The notes beneath the pieces were generated by a model. The model worked only from the letters and a program-made list of their open reading frames with translations, was not told where the DNA came from and did not search any database. Of a DNA stretch of 64,000 nt, positions 53,390 through 63,603 are shown one piece after another. Origin of the DNA: Staphylococcus lutrae (GTDB taxonomy: Bacteria; Bacillota; Bacilli; Staphylococcales; Staphylococcaceae). Position numbers and translations under genes: made by a program. Each line of letters opens with the position of its first letter. Position 1 is the stretch's first letter. The stretch spans positions 1,922,001 to 1,986,000 of the forward strand of contig NZ_CP020773.1 in the NCBI RefSeq assembly GCF_002101335.1. The letters run 5' to 3'.

Positions 53390-54004
53390 CTACAGGTAAT
53401 CTTGGACTTTCTTTTCTTCTAATTCTTTTTTCGTTTTTTCTAATAGTGCGTATTGAGATAAGGCTTCAAAGATGTTAAAGCGTTGCTGATTGTAATCAAT
53501 AGGCTTTTCCGGATTATGCGTTTGTACTTGATTAGATCTTGTCATTAAATAAGAAAAGTAAATGCAGTTCAAAAATTGATGCTTAATACTGTGATGAGAG
53601 ATGTTGATGATCACAGATTCTTCATTAGCAAAAGTAACTTTACAACGAGCGCCTTTCATTGGCTTAAGTTTAACGACATAATGCATATTCAACCAGGAAT
53701 TCTCAGGAACTCTGTCAGAATGAGTGGGGAAAAAGTAGGTTTGATAAATCGGAGTGAGCAAGATAGGGGTTTTGTTGGAGATACGTGCGATTCTTTTTGC
53801 CTGTGCTTTTCTCCCAGAGTATGTTTCCCCATAATGTTTACAACTACGCTCCATGATACGTTGGACACGATCGTGAATAATAAAATGTGCACCATCGTAT
53901 CTATAAATTTCGGTACTCATCAGTATGCCATCAGGGCCATCAACAGGCCTTAAAAACATATCTCCTTTACAAATGGCGTATGTGGTATTGGAACTTTGGT
54001 CCAT
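53390..54004 (-). CDS. comK: Competence transcription factor ComK
   Basis: The 204-residue protein has the ComK pattern: YAICKGDMFLRPV, RYDGAHFIIHDRVQRIMERSC, SCKHYGETYSGRKAQAKRI, KTPILLTPIYQTYFFPTHS and NCIYFSYLMTRSN. ComK activates DNA uptake genes in Bacillus; in staphylococci it is one of two ComK-like proteins and acts with SigH. AGGAGGG precedes the ATG. It looks intact. Confidence 0.92.
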   Translation of the reverse strand: MDQSSNTTYAICKGDMFLRPVDGPDGILMSTEIYRYDGAHFIIHDRVQRIMERSCKHYGETYSGRKAQAKRIARISNKTPILLTPIYQTYFFPTHSDRVPENSWLNMHYVVKLKPMKGARCKVTFANEESVIINISHHSIKHQFLNCIYFSYLMTRSNQVQTHNPEKPIDYNQQRFNIFEALSQYALLEKTKKELEEKKVQDYL

Positions 54005-54246
54005 GTTCGAACCCTCCTGTCTATAAAAAGGTGTAGGTTCTCTCTTTCTAATACTAATTATATGAATATTCTGAATGAAGTCAATTTTACTTTGTTTCTT
54101 TAAGTTTACTATTACATTAATTAGATAAAATTCTGACTTAATTACTTTAAAAATTCAGAATATTCATTGCGTTTTTAAGTGTATTTCGGTATACTGTTAA
54201 ATAACTTAAGAGTCTATAGATGATAAATACAAAGGAGTGACTCAAT

Positions 54247-54468
54247 ATGAAAAATCAAACAGACGTAAAAAAACTGATTGTATTTGACCCAATTCTTACG
54301 ATTAAACAATTAGGCGTGGAAATTGTGATTGCACAAGCATTGAAAAATCAGCGTAAGCAAGCATTACGACGTTTGATTGACGAGGCGTTAATCAATAAAA
54401 ATGAACGTGCGTTTTTAGCCTATACGGAAGAATATTTAGAGCTGGAGGCAGAGGATTGTGAACAGTAG
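54247..54468 (+). CDS. IDEAL-domain protein
   Basis: The 73-residue protein contains KQALRRLIDEALINKNERAF, the IDEAL domain of Bacillales small proteins, with an acidic C terminus. In Bacillus such domains occur in ComK-binding (MecA-adjacent) and other regulators; its place beside comK is suggestive only. AAAGGAGTG precedes the ATG. A terminator follows. Confidence 0.82.
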   Translation: MKNQTDVKKLIVFDPILTIKQLGVEIVIAQALKNQRKQALRRLIDEALINKNERAFLAYTEEYLELEAEDCEQ

Positions 54469-54492
54469 CACAATTGAAAATGTTTCAAAATA

Positions 54493-54531
54493 AACAGGAC
54501 GATCCGTCATATAAGGAGCGTCCTGTTTTTA
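54493..54531 (+). terminator. Terminator of the IDEAL-domain gene
   Basis: AACAGGACGATCC and GGAGCGTCCTGTT form a stem with one mismatch, and TTTTT follows. Confidence 0.85.
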
Positions 54532-54601
54532 ATGCGGTTTTCTAATAGAAGTTGAATTTGTTTTGAATAAACACCAATGATTTAAGAGGTGTTTTGGTGC
54601 C

Positions 54602-55591
54602 TTAAAGCATCATGTCAATTAATTCATCGCGAGGAATATCACCGAAATAATGATAAAAATCATAATCGTTAAGGGCATCTTGAATTGCGCTTTTTTGGTG
54701 TAAAACATCAATTAAAGCATTTTCAAGTTCAGAGATTTCACCTTCACCAAAAAAGTCTCCAAAAATTTTGGCGTGTGCAATACGGCCTTTTTTGACATCA
54801 AGTTTGATTTGTACGAACCCTTTTTCAAATTTATGTTCACGCTCAAAATTGTATTTTGGATTTTTACCGTAATTCCATTCCCAAGTGCGATATTTCTCAT
54901 TACTTAATTTTTCGATATTATTCCAATCTTGCTCGGTCAGTGTGTAAGTCTCAACTTCGGCTTCACCAAATAATTTTTTTAGAATGATGGTTTTAAATGT
55001 TTCGATGTCGAGAGGGGAATCTAAAAATTCTTGGATATTGGCAACCCGTTTACGAACAGATTTGACACCTTTTGATTTGATTTTAGCGGGATTTACGCGC
55101 AAAGCATTTTGAACTTCGTCTAATTCACTGTTCAACATCAGGGTGCCGTGACTAAACATCCGATCTTTGACTTTCACCATAGCGTTACCTGAAATTTTAG
55201 CTTGACCGACTTGTATGTCATTGCGACCAGTTAACTCAGCATTGACACCTAGATCATTTAACACGTCGACAATCGGCTGGGTGAATTTTTTGAAGTTATG
55301 AAAGCTTTGACCATCATCCTTGGTAATAAAACTGAAGTTTAAATTTCCGAAATCGTGGTAAACAGCACCGCCTCCAGAGATTCGACGGACTACATCGATG
55401 TGATGTTTGTCAACATAAGCTTGGTGCACTTCTTCAATTGTGTTTTGGTTTTTACCGATAATGATCGATGGGCGATTGATATAAAATAGAAAATAGCTGT
55501 CATCATCAAGTGGAACAGTATTTAATACGTATTCTTCCATCGCCAAGTTTAAAGCGGGATCGGTATGGTTAAGATTACTAATGAATTTCAT
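54602..55591 (-). CDS. lplA: Lipoate-protein ligase A
   Basis: The 329-residue protein has the LplA signature RRISGGGAVYHDFGNLNFSF, FYINRPSIIIGKNQNT, and ISGNAMVKVKDRMFSHGTLM with the conserved Lys, plus a C-terminal accessory domain (from about 255). It activates free lipoate with ATP and attaches it to lipoyl domains of dehydrogenases or GcvH. It is a single gene on the minus strand. Confidence 0.94.
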   Translation of the reverse strand: MKFISNLNHTDPALNLAMEEYVLNTVPLDDDSYFLFYINRPSIIIGKNQNTIEEVHQAYVDKHHIDVVRRISGGGAVYHDFGNLNFSFITKDDGQSFHNFKKFTQPIVDVLNDLGVNAELTGRNDIQVGQAKISGNAMVKVKDRMFSHGTLMLNSELDEVQNALRVNPAKIKSKGVKSVRKRVANIQEFLDSPLDIETFKTIILKKLFGEAEVETYTLTEQDWNNIEKLSNEKYRTWEWNYGKNPKYNFEREHKFEKGFVQIKLDVKKGRIAHAKIFGDFFGEGEISELENALIDVLHQKSAIQDALNDYDFYHYFGDIPRDELIDMML

Positions 55592-55777
55592 TGCGATACA
55601 CGCCTTTCCATAAATATGTCTTTATTTATGTTATGCATCATTTAATTTCATTTTTCCACTTATGTGTCTCAAAAAGTAGTAGAATATAACTAATTTCTGA
55701 CAATTATCGTAAATTGTTTATTTAAAATGTAAATTTTAGTACAATATACGCTAGTAAATTCTAAGGGGGGCATTAAA

Positions 55778-55963
55778 ATGACAATTGCAGAAATAGGAGA
55801 TATTGTAGAATTTCATGATGGTATTAAAGGAAAGGTTGAAAAGATTAATGATAACTCCGTGATTGTAGATTTAACAATCATGGAAAATTTCAGTCAGTTG
55901 GATTTACCTGAAAAAACAGTCATTAATCATAAGAGATATAAAATTATTGAACAAAAAGGATAA
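55778..55963 (+). CDS. DUF2187-family small protein
   Basis: The 61-residue protein reads IGDIVEFHDGIKGKVEKIND, then NSVIVDLTIMENF and the KRYKII ending. It has a KOW/SH3-like beta barrel pattern found in DUF2187 (YkvS) proteins. AAGGGGGG precedes the ATG. It overlaps no gene; the CPBP gene begins 7 bases after its stop. Function is unknown. Confidence 0.85.
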   Translation: MTIAEIGDIVEFHDGIKGKVEKINDNSVIVDLTIMENFSQLDLPEKTVINHKRYKIIEQKG

Positions 55964-55970
55964 TATGCAT

Positions 55971-56573
55971 ATGAAAAAAATCAGCAAACCGCTACTTTGG
56001 TTTATACTCAGCTTTATTGTTTTCCACATTCTTCTATCGTTGTTGTGGGGAGAGCAGGAAGTTTATTGGCAACTCTACACAGGTATTATGTTAATCGCAG
56101 GGATTAGCTATGTCTTTTATCAAAGAGATTTTGCTTCAAAGCGTTTATTAACATCTATTGCGATTGGATTGGCAACGGGGGTGGCACTCGTACTCGTACA
56201 AGTGATTTTTTCTTGGATGACATCAAGTCTCACATATCCTTCACTGATTAAGCAATTATCTGCGACAGGGGTATATTTTAAATGGCAAGTGCTCGTTACA
56301 TTATTATTTGTCATGCCTTGCCATGAGCTTTATGTACGTACAATTTTGCAAAAGGAAATGCTACGCCTTACTTCGAAACCATGGCTTGCTGTATTTTTGA
56401 GTGCGATTTTTTCAGCGTCATTCTTTATTTATTTGGATCAATGGTGGATTGTAGTCTTTATCTTTATTTGCCAGTTGTTGTTGGGGGCGAGTTATATGTA
56501 TACACGTCGAATCATTACAACAACGGTTGCTCAAATTGTAGCGGTGGTCATTCTATTGATTTTTCATGGTTAA
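55971..56573 (+). CDS. CPBP-family (CAAX protease-like) membrane protein
   Basis: ATG 55971 is preferred by its distance to AAAGGAT; ATG 55965 is too close. The 200-residue protein has about six spans, and the CPBP motif region reads FVMPCHELYVRTILQKEML. The family has EExxxR; the first Glu is His here, so catalysis may be weakened or lost. A later His is not obvious. Family members include intramembrane proteases and bacteriocin immunity proteins. Confidence 0.7.
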   Translation: MKKISKPLLWFILSFIVFHILLSLLWGEQEVYWQLYTGIMLIAGISYVFYQRDFASKRLLTSIAIGLATGVALVLVQVIFSWMTSSLTYPSLIKQLSATGVYFKWQVLVTLLFVMPCHELYVRTILQKEMLRLTSKPWLAVFLSAIFSASFFIYLDQWWIVVFIFICQLLLGASYMYTRRIITTTVAQIVAVVILLIFHG

Positions 56574-56577
56574 ATTT

Positions 56578-56619
56578 AACACAGTAAATGTGACTGGATT
56601 GTTGCATTTACTGTGTTTT
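56578..56619 (+). terminator. Terminator of the CPBP gene
   Basis: AACACAGTAAATG and CATTTACTGTGTT pair around a 14-base loop, followed by TTG. The stretch to 56756 shows no gene. Confidence 0.75.
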
Positions 56620-56756
56620 GCGTTGGCTGTGAATGTGTCGGAAATGTTGGAGAAAATAAAAAAATTCAAATTGATGACCCATTTATCCGAAATATGGGTA
56701 TAGGATATCATTAGGAAAAGTGGTTTAAAAAGTATGGTTTTTCCTTATGATCACCG

Positions 56757-57167
56757 CTATTCAATTGCGTACAGTTCATTTAATCCGATGACGACTTGAT
56801 TTGTTCGTTTTTCATTGGTGAGTAGGAGTTCATTATTTAACATATCGATGCTTGCAATATAACCTTGAGCGGTGTGGATATGTCCATTACGCCAATAACG
56901 AATGTAGCTGTAAGCATTTTTAGCAATTTTGAAATGTAAGGTTTGATTCATTTCGATGAATTGGTCTTCACTTAGGAGAGGGCGGTCAATTTTAAGTTGT
57001 TGTTGTTCGAATTGTTTGATGGCTTCAAATTGTTCGGGTAGTGTAGCAAAAGGCGCCCATTTGACGATACCTCTCCCTTTAGGTATGCGTGCATTGAGAT
57101 ACTGCCTAGGAATTTTTCGATAATCTGTTTCACATTGATATGCTTTAGGAAGCGTTTGATCTTGCAT
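56757..57167 (-). CDS. YolD-like family protein
   Basis: ATG 57167 follows GGAGGTGA; the 136-residue protein has the YolD pattern RGIVKWAPFATLPEQFEAIK, then SEDQFIEMNQTLHFKIA. In Bacillus YolD-like proteins accompany UvrX-type polymerases, but none is near. Function is unknown. Confidence 0.8.
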   Translation of the reverse strand: MQDQTLPKAYQCETDYRKIPRQYLNARIPKGRGIVKWAPFATLPEQFEAIKQFEQQQLKIDRPLLSEDQFIEMNQTLHFKIAKNAYSYIRYWRNGHIHTAQGYIASIDMLNNELLLTNEKRTNQVVIGLNELYAIE

Positions 57168-57309
57168 AAAAATCACCTCCACTTGATTATAGAACATATG
57201 TTCTGTTTTGAAAAGTATGAAGCAAACATTTGTGTTTAAAAGGAGATGTTTTTAAAGATGATGTTAAATAGGCTGAAATATGAATGGTCTGATGAAAAGG
57301 TGGATGCGT

Positions 57310-57887
57310 ATGATTAGGAAAGCGACGCCTCAAGATGCACATGCGATTGCACAATTAACGTATATCATTTGGCAAGATATGGATCTTGAAATCGTCCAAC
57401 GTTATCCCGCAGACCTTGTCATAGATGCGGTGATGAGAAGTACCACTGAAGTCAAATATCGGACGCATATTCAACATGTGGATGTTTACGAGATAGAAGG
57501 ACAAGTGGCGGGGATGGGAGTGTGTCCTATCCGGGTCAGTGCGAAGCAGATTATGAGCAAGCATGGCGACAGTTATCGTTAGAGCGACCGCTGTTATTGC
57601 AACATGGAACGCCACTCCCTCAAATGGAAGCGGAGCACGATGATTTTTATATTGAAGCGGTTGCGACTTTCCCGTAATATCGGGGGCGTGGGATTGCGAC
57701 AAAATTGATCAATCATCAGTTGTGTACAAAACCAGAAGTGACGTGGGCATTGAATTGTGATGTGCATCATACAGTGGCGCATCAATTGTATCAGAGGTTA
57801 GGTTTTCGAGTGTGCCTGCAAAAAGAACGCTATGGCCATCGTTATCACTATATGACATACCGAAATGGAGAGAAAATACATGCTTGA
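57310..57887 (+). pseudogene. GNAT acetyltransferase, frameshift and stop
   Basis: AAAGGTGG precedes ATG 57310. The first 70 codons (MIRKATPQDAHAIAQLTYII) are in one frame. From about 57530 the family sequence goes on in another (GQCEADYEQAWRQL), including EAVATFP and YRGRGIATKLINHQL, the acetyl-CoA loop. Between the last two an in-frame TAA (57675-57677, probably from CAA) stops it. The rest, to HALELT-like overlap with the ABC gene, is intact. It is a clear pseudogene. Confidence 0.85.
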
Positions 57888-58530
57888 ATTAACGAATGTG
57901 AGTTATCAAATCGCGCAACGCCATATTTTGAAGCAAGTGAATATTCATGTTGAAAGTGGTGAAGCAATCGCAGTGGTTGGGCCTTCTGGAAGTGGTAAGA
58001 GTACTTTGTTAAAAGTGATTGCAGATTTGTTGAGCCCGACTGAAGGTGATTTGTGTTTTAAAGGTAAAAGTTACGACCAGTATAAACCAGAAATGTTAAG
58101 GCAACATATCAGTTATTTACCACAAAGTGTTACATTACTTAGTGGAACGATTCGAGATAATTTAGCTTTTCCGGCACAAGTGCGTCGTGAGCCTTTTGAT
58201 AAAGCAAAAGCCAAATCATTAATGGCGAAGGTAGGATTGAAAAAGTATCGACTGTCGGATAAAGTGCAAAATATGTCCGGGGGCGAGAAACAGCGTATTA
58301 CAATTGTACGCCAGCTCATGTTTACACCTGATTTGCTCATGCTCGATGAAGCGACGAGTGCATTGGATGATAAAAACAGTCGTCAAATTGAAAAGCTTGT
58401 ATTTGATTTAGTAGAAAAAGGGATGTCTGTATTGTGGATTACACACAATACCGATCAAAGTCAGCGGCAGTTTCATCGTAAAATTGAAATACAGCATGGA
58501 TCGATAGCAAAGGAGGAGCGATTGATGTGA
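57880..58530 (+). CDS. ABC transporter ATPase, FetA/YbbL type
   Basis: GGAG precedes ATG 57880; 216 residues. The motifs are VGPSGSGKSTLLKVI (Walker A), YLPQSVTLL (Q-loop), MSGGEKQRITIVRQL (signature), LLMLDEATSALDDKNS (Walker B) and LWITHNTDQS (H-loop). It pairs with the UPF0014 membrane protein whose start overlaps its stop (ATGTGATG). In E. coli FetAB is an iron exporter against oxidative stress; the substrate here is inferred only. Confidence 0.92.
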   Translation: MLELTNVSYQIAQRHILKQVNIHVESGEAIAVVGPSGSGKSTLLKVIADLLSPTEGDLCFKGKSYDQYKPEMLRQHISYLPQSVTLLSGTIRDNLAFPAQVRREPFDKAKAKSLMAKVGLKKYRLSDKVQNMSGGEKQRITIVRQLMFTPDLLMLDEATSALDDKNSRQIEKLVFDLVEKGMSVLWITHNTDQSQRQFHRKIEIQHGSIAKEERLM

Positions 58531-59291
58531 TGAGCACCACTTCTTTATTACTGACGTCTTTATTATTGTTCATTCCTATTATCGTCTCATTCAAAGAAAA
58601 GTTACATATTGCGAAAGATCTGATCATTGCCGCGATACGAGCGGTGATTCAATTGGTGATTATCGGATATTTACTAGAATTTGTATTTAAATTAGAACAA
58701 GTGTGGATTGTACTTACCTTGATTTTAGTGATCATGATCAATGCGGCTGCGAATACGAAAAAGCGTCAACCCGTCGTTGTGAAGCATGCCTTTTGGATTT
58801 CTTTGGCAGGTATTTTGACAGGCGCAACCTTGTCTTTAGGTGGTGTGTTATTAACAGGGGCGATTAATTTTACTCCAAATGAAATCATACCTGTAGCCGG
58901 TATGGTCGGGAGTAATGGGATGATTGCGATTAATTTAAGTTACCAAAATTTAAATCGCATTTTTACAAAAGAAACAGATATGATAGAGGCTAAACTCTCT
59001 TTAGGTGCGAGCCCTGCAATTGCGGCCAAAGATGCGATTCGGGAAAGTATTAAAGTGGCGATTGTCCCGACGATTGACTCAGTAAAAACATACGGTCTCG
59101 TATCGATACCCGGTATGATGACGGGGATGATTATCGCAGGTGTGCCACCGATGCAAGCGATTAAGTTTCAGTTAATGGTCGTCTTTATTCATACGACGGC
59201 AACGATTGTTTCAGCATTAGTGGCAACCTATTTAATGTATCGTCAATTTTTTAATCCGCGTCACCAACTCATTCAGGTCTCAGAAGATTAG
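58527..59291 (+). CDS. UPF0014-family permease, FetB/YbbM type
   Basis: The 254-residue protein has about seven spans and the family segments GMVGSNGMIAINLSYQNL, LSLGASPAIAAKDAI and SVKTYGLVSIPGMMTGMIIA. AAGGAGGAG precedes its start (GTG 58527 or ATG 58530). With the ATPase upstream it forms one exporter. Confidence 0.92.
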   Translation: MMSTTSLLLTSLLLFIPIIVSFKEKLHIAKDLIIAAIRAVIQLVIIGYLLEFVFKLEQVWIVLTLILVIMINAAANTKKRQPVVVKHAFWISLAGILTGATLSLGGVLLTGAINFTPNEIIPVAGMVGSNGMIAINLSYQNLNRIFTKETDMIEAKLSLGASPAIAAKDAIRESIKVAIVPTIDSVKTYGLVSIPGMMTGMIIAGVPPMQAIKFQLMVVFIHTTATIVSALVATYLMYRQFFNPRHQLIQVSED

Positions 59292-59410
59292 AAAACAATC
59301 ATGAAACAAGGGCGAAATGAAAGGGATGTTTTGTATCTGTTCAAATGAGGGTGGTAGAATGAGATAGAAATAGTATATAATTTAGTGTAATAGCGGATTA
59401 AAAGGCGTAA

Positions 59411-59446
59411 AAAAATCGAAGTCTTGAATATGAATCAAGACTTCGT
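59411..59446 (-). terminator. Terminator of menA
   Basis: CGAAGTCTTGA and TCAAGACTTCG are inverted around ATATGAA, and on the minus strand ATTTTTT follows. Confidence 0.8.
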
Positions 59447-59469
59447 TTCAACGGTTATTCGCTTAAAAA

Positions 59470-60408
59470 CTAGACGCCGCCTAACAAGGCACTGATATAA
59501 ATACCAAGTGCATATAACACGCCGAATAAGGTATTGGTTTTCCCAGCAGCGGCCATCGCAGGCATCATGGTTTGCGGTGTATCGTTTTTCTGGAAACGGC
59601 GATACACTTTAACGGGTAATGGGAAGCTGAGTAATGCGAGTAAGTAGAACAGCGACCCCCCATCTTTGAAAAATGCAGTATAAACGACAAAAAGGTAAGC
59701 AATTGCATAGAATACCGCTAAAAAGAGGAGTGATCCTCGTTTACCTAATAAAATAGGCAATGTACGTCTACCACTTTGACGGTCTTTAACACGGTCACGA
59801 ATATTGTTCGACATGTTGATTAAACCAATTGTGATAACGATAGGAATACTTATCCAAAAGGCGTAACTTTGAAGTTGACCGGTTTGTATGTAAAAAGCGA
59901 TGACGACAATAATCATTCCCATAAATACACCTGAGAAAAGTTCTCCTAAAGGTGTCCATGAGATTGGAAAAGGACCGCCAGTGTACAAATATCCTATGGC
60001 CATACATAAAAGACCGACTGGAATAAGCCAAAAAGAACTTTGGATTGCTAAGTAAAGTCCGAGTATTGCGGCAATCACATAAAAAATAATGGCCAGCTGG
60101 AATACGTGTTGGGGTGTCATGCCATTTCGGACAATTGCACCACCAATACCCACGGACTCGTGGTCGTCTAATCCTTTTTTATAGTCGTAGTACTCATTGA
60201 ACATGTTCGTTGCTGCTTGAATAAGTAAACATGATAACAACATAGCGATGAATAATCCAAAATGAAGGTGGTCCTCACTGCCCAATAAAAAAAGTTTCGC
60301 CGTGGCTGTTCCCACTAAAACAGGAACCACTGACGCGGTTAACGTATGAGGACGCATGAGTTGCCAATATTTGTGAAACGTTGAATGTTTTTCAAATTGA
60401 GATGTCAT
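59470..60408 (-). CDS. menA: 1,4-dihydroxy-2-naphthoate polyprenyltransferase
   Basis: ATG 60408 with GAGGTTGAC gives 312 residues, the S. aureus length; the frame also has an ATG at 60417. It is a UbiA-type enzyme with nine spans and the Asp motifs NMFNEYYDYKKGLDDHES and NNIRDRVKDRQSGRRTLP, which bind Mg2+-pyrophosphate. It joins the polyprenyl chain to DHNA in menaquinone synthesis. It is divergent from menF. Confidence 0.95.
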   Translation of the reverse strand: MTSQFEKHSTFHKYWQLMRPHTLTASVVPVLVGTATAKLFLLGSEDHLHFGLFIAMLLSCLLIQAATNMFNEYYDYKKGLDDHESVGIGGAIVRNGMTPQHVFQLAIIFYVIAAILGLYLAIQSSFWLIPVGLLCMAIGYLYTGGPFPISWTPLGELFSGVFMGMIIVVIAFYIQTGQLQSYAFWISIPIVITIGLINMSNNIRDRVKDRQSGRRTLPILLGKRGSLLFLAVFYAIAYLFVVYTAFFKDGGSLFYLLALLSFPLPVKVYRRFQKNDTPQTMMPAMAAAGKTNTLFGVLYALGIYISALLGGV

Positions 60409-60581
60409 GTAAGTCAACCTCTTTTTTATAATATTTATATTACATTGACATTATAAAAAAGTTCTTCTATGAAATCAATAATAATGTTATGGAAAAGACA
60501 CTTGGGCATACATTCTTCTGTAAAAATGTTAGAATGTAATAATGGAAAAAACTTGATTATGATGAAAGAAGTGAGTATGGG

Positions 60582-61940
60582 ATGAGTGTTGATGTCTGCG
60601 AACAGGCAATCATCGACGCGGTACAACAAACAAAGCAACAATGGGTCTCAGTTGAAATCAAGCTTGATCAACCGATAGATCCTATTACATTGTTTGATAT
60701 GTCAAAAAAAGATGCAGGAGATCGTTTCTATTTCCGTTTAAATGATAACGAAACCTCGTTTTTCGGATACCGTGTTGCAACAAAAATAAAAAATGATTTC
60801 ACAAATAAACGCTCAATTTTTAAAGAATGGGAGAAGTTTAAAAATAACATTGCGTTAATTCATCCTGATTCTGAACGCCATCATTTACGAATTTGCGGAG
60901 GTTTCCAATTTTCGAACAAACGCATGGGGGACGAATGGCGTCGTTTTGGTGTGAATCATTTTATTTTGCCTGAAGTTTTAATCTCGCAAGTCAATCAAGA
61001 GACGTTTTTGACATATACTGTTCAGAAAGAAACGTTTTCGATTGAGCAATTTAATAAATTAGTTGATAAATTAAATCATTTAACACGCGTGGAGGTCCAA
61101 AACGTTACACCTCCGCATATTAAGCGTATTGAAGATATTTATAAAGATGAGTGGGAGGCATTGGTTGCAGCCACAACAGAAAAATTGGCAGATGATGAAA
61201 AAATTGTCCTTTCGCGTCGGCGTATGATTCAATTTGATGTAGATATCGAGATTGGTGCAGTGTTACATCGTGCGCTCAAAAACGAAAAAAACAGTTATCT
61301 GTTTGTTTTAGAATCAGAAGAGGACATTTTTATTTCTCAAACACCAGAGCAATTATTTAGAGTGACAGCAGGCACGTTGTATACAAAAGCCGTTGCAGGA
61401 ACGATTCCAAGAACGAATGATGAGGCGCAAGATCAAGCGCGCATTGAGGCATTGCTGAAAAACAAGAAAAATTTGATCGAACACGATATTGTGGTTGAGA
61501 GCATATTAGAAGATATTCGACCTTTTATTCAATATGCCAATTATAATCGTGAGCCTCAAGTACTTAAAAATGATCATTTGTATCATTTATACACAGAAAT
61601 TGGTGGACCGTTAGCCCATTCTTCTTACATTGAATTGATAGACGACTTACATCCGACACCTGCTTTAGGAGGATATCCTAAGGCGCGTGCATTAGACTAC
61701 ATTGAAGCCCATGAATTCGGAGCGCGTGGATTGTATGGTGCACCAGTAGGGATGATTGATATGTATGATGACTGTGAATTTATAGTTGCAATTCGTTCGA
61801 TGTTAATGAATCACCAACAAGCCTTATTGTTTGCTGGTGCGGGGATTGTTAAAGATTCAAATGCGGCAGAAGAAGTTGCTGAAACCGCATTAAAATTTAA
61901 ACCGATGATGGTAGCTTTAGGGGTGAATGAATATGACTAA
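60582..61940 (+). CDS. menF: Isochorismate synthase MenF
   Basis: The 452-residue chorismate-binding enzyme has [57 protein letters not shown] and [11 protein letters not shown]. It converts chorismate to isochorismate, the first committed step. The ribosome site is weak (AGTGAG). The stop overlaps menD by 14 bases. Confidence 0.94.
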   Translation: MSVDVCEQAIIDAVQQTKQQWVSVEIKLDQPIDPITLFDMSKKDAGDRFYFRLNDNETSFFGYRVATKIKNDFTNKRSIFKEWEKFKNNIALIHPDSERHHLRICGGFQFSNKRMGDEWRRFGVNHFILPEVLISQVNQETFLTYTVQKETFSIEQFNKLVDKLNHLTRVEVQNVTPPHIKRIEDIYKDEWEALVAATTEKLADDEKIVLSRRRMIQFDVDIEIGAVLHRALKNEKNSYLFVLESEEDIFISQTPEQLFRVTAGTLYTKAVAGTIPRTNDEAQDQARIEALLKNKKNLIEHDIVVESILEDIRPFIQYANYNREPQVLKNDHLYHLYTEIGGPLAHSSYIELIDDLHPTPALGGYPKARALDYIEAHEFGARGLYGAPVGMIDMYDDCEFIVAIRSMLMNHQQALLFAGAGIVKDSNAAEEVAETALKFKPMMVALGVNEYD

Positions 61941-63603
61941 TCAGCGCTTTCTAACAGAACAAGTCTTTCATTTTGTATCAGAATTATATGCCTATGGATT
62001 GCGCGAGGCGGTCATCAGTCCTGGCTCACGTTCGACACCTTTAGCTTTAGCATTTGAGTGTCATCCCGATATTCAAACATGGATTCATCCTGACGAAAGA
62101 AGTGCTGCTTTTTTCGCGCTCGGTTTGATGAAAGGGAGTCAACGTCCAGTGGCACTGGTTTGTACTTCGGGAACGGCTTCTGCCAACTATGTACCAGCCA
62201 TCGCAGAAAGTCATATTAGTCGATTGCCGTTAATTATTTTAACGAGTGATCGACCACATGAATTAAGGGGAGTGGGTGCACCTCAAGCGATCGATCAAGT
62301 CAACATGTTTCAAAATTATGTGCGTTTTCAATTTGATCTTCCTATTGCAGATGGAACGGTACATACGTTGGAAGCGAATGACTTTCAATTGCAAAAGGCG
62401 AGTCAGTTCTTTGACGGTCCTCATCAAGGGCCCGTTCATTTTAATTTACCATTTCGTGAACCATTGACACCTGATATTTCTCGACAAGATTTGTTAACGT
62501 CACATACGTATGCACGTCCACATTATCAAAAAATGATGGATTTCAGTGCGATTCTTCCTGTACTTAAGCAATCTAAAGGCTTGATTATTGTAGGGGATAT
62601 GCAACATCAGGATATTTCCCAAATTTTAACGTTTGCAACGATTTATGATTTGCCAATACTCGCCGACCCGTTAAATGGGATACGTGCGACACAACACCCG
62701 AATGTGATAGGCACTTATGATTTATTGTTGCGTGGCGGCCTTGAACTGAAAGCCGATTTCGTGATTCGTGTTGGTAAACCAGTCGTTTCTAAAAAGTTAA
62801 ATCATTGGTTGAAAACGACGGATGCGACACAAATTTTAGTACAAAACAGTGTGGATATTGACGCATTTCCTAAAACGCCGGATTACTACTATGAAATGTC
62901 TGCCAATGACTTTTTTAGATCTTTAGGAGAGATTCCTGCTGCGTACAGAAAAATGTGGTTACGCCAATGGCAAAGTATGGAAGAACAAGCGCGTATAACG
63001 ATCAAAGCACATCAAAAGTCGGCAACGGATGAAGCGGCTTATGTGAGCCGTTTGTTGGACAAATTAAGTGCGGATGATGCATTGTTCGTCAGCAACAGCA
63101 TGCCTATTCGTGATATAGACAATCTATACATTGAACATCAAGCGCGCATTTATGCTAATCGAGGAGCGAATGGGATTGACGGGGTTGTTTCTACAGCTTT
63201 AGGGATGGCAGTTCATCAAAAAGTGACGCTTTTAATTGGCGATATTGCTTTTTATCATGATATGAACGGGCTTTTAATGTCAAAATTAAATGATATTCAT
63301 ATGAATATTGTCCTGTTAAATAATGACGGTGGTGGTATCTTTTCATATTTACCACAAAAGGAAGGCGCGTCTGATTATTTTGAACGTCTATTTGGTACGC
63401 CGACAGGTTTGGATTTTGAACATACAGCAATGCTTTATCATTTTAATTTCAAACGTTTTCAAGACTTGCAATCGTTTGAATATAGTTCATTAGAAACGAT
63501 GACATCTACTTTATTTGAAGTCATTACAAGTCGTGAGGGCAATTACGAAGCGCATCAAAAGCTATACCAAAAATTGGGAGAAGTGGTCAATGTTACATTA
63601 TAA
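61927..63603 (+). CDS. menD: SEPHCHC synthase MenD
   Basis: The 558-residue thiamine diphosphate enzyme has [66 protein letters not shown], and the cofactor motif [15 protein letters not shown] with [13 protein letters not shown]. It adds 2-oxoglutarate to isochorismate. ATG 61927 or 61933 within the menF end starts it. It overlaps menH by 14 bases. Confidence 0.96.
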   Translation: MNMTNQRFLTEQVFHFVSELYAYGLREAVISPGSRSTPLALAFECHPDIQTWIHPDERSAAFFALGLMKGSQRPVALVCTSGTASANYVPAIAESHISRLPLIILTSDRPHELRGVGAPQAIDQVNMFQNYVRFQFDLPIADGTVHTLEANDFQLQKASQFFDGPHQGPVHFNLPFREPLTPDISRQDLLTSHTYARPHYQKMMDFSAILPVLKQSKGLIIVGDMQHQDISQILTFATIYDLPILADPLNGIRATQHPNVIGTYDLLLRGGLELKADFVIRVGKPVVSKKLNHWLKTTDATQILVQNSVDIDAFPKTPDYYYEMSANDFFRSLGEIPAAYRKMWLRQWQSMEEQARITIKAHQKSATDEAAYVSRLLDKLSADDALFVSNSMPIRDIDNLYIEHQARIYANRGANGIDGVVSTALGMAVHQKVTLLIGDIAFYHDMNGLLMSKLNDIHMNIVLLNNDGGGIFSYLPQKEGASDYFERLFGTPTGLDFEHTAMLYHFNFKRFQDLQSFEYSSLETMTSTLFEVITSREGNYEAHQKLYQKLGEVVNVTL

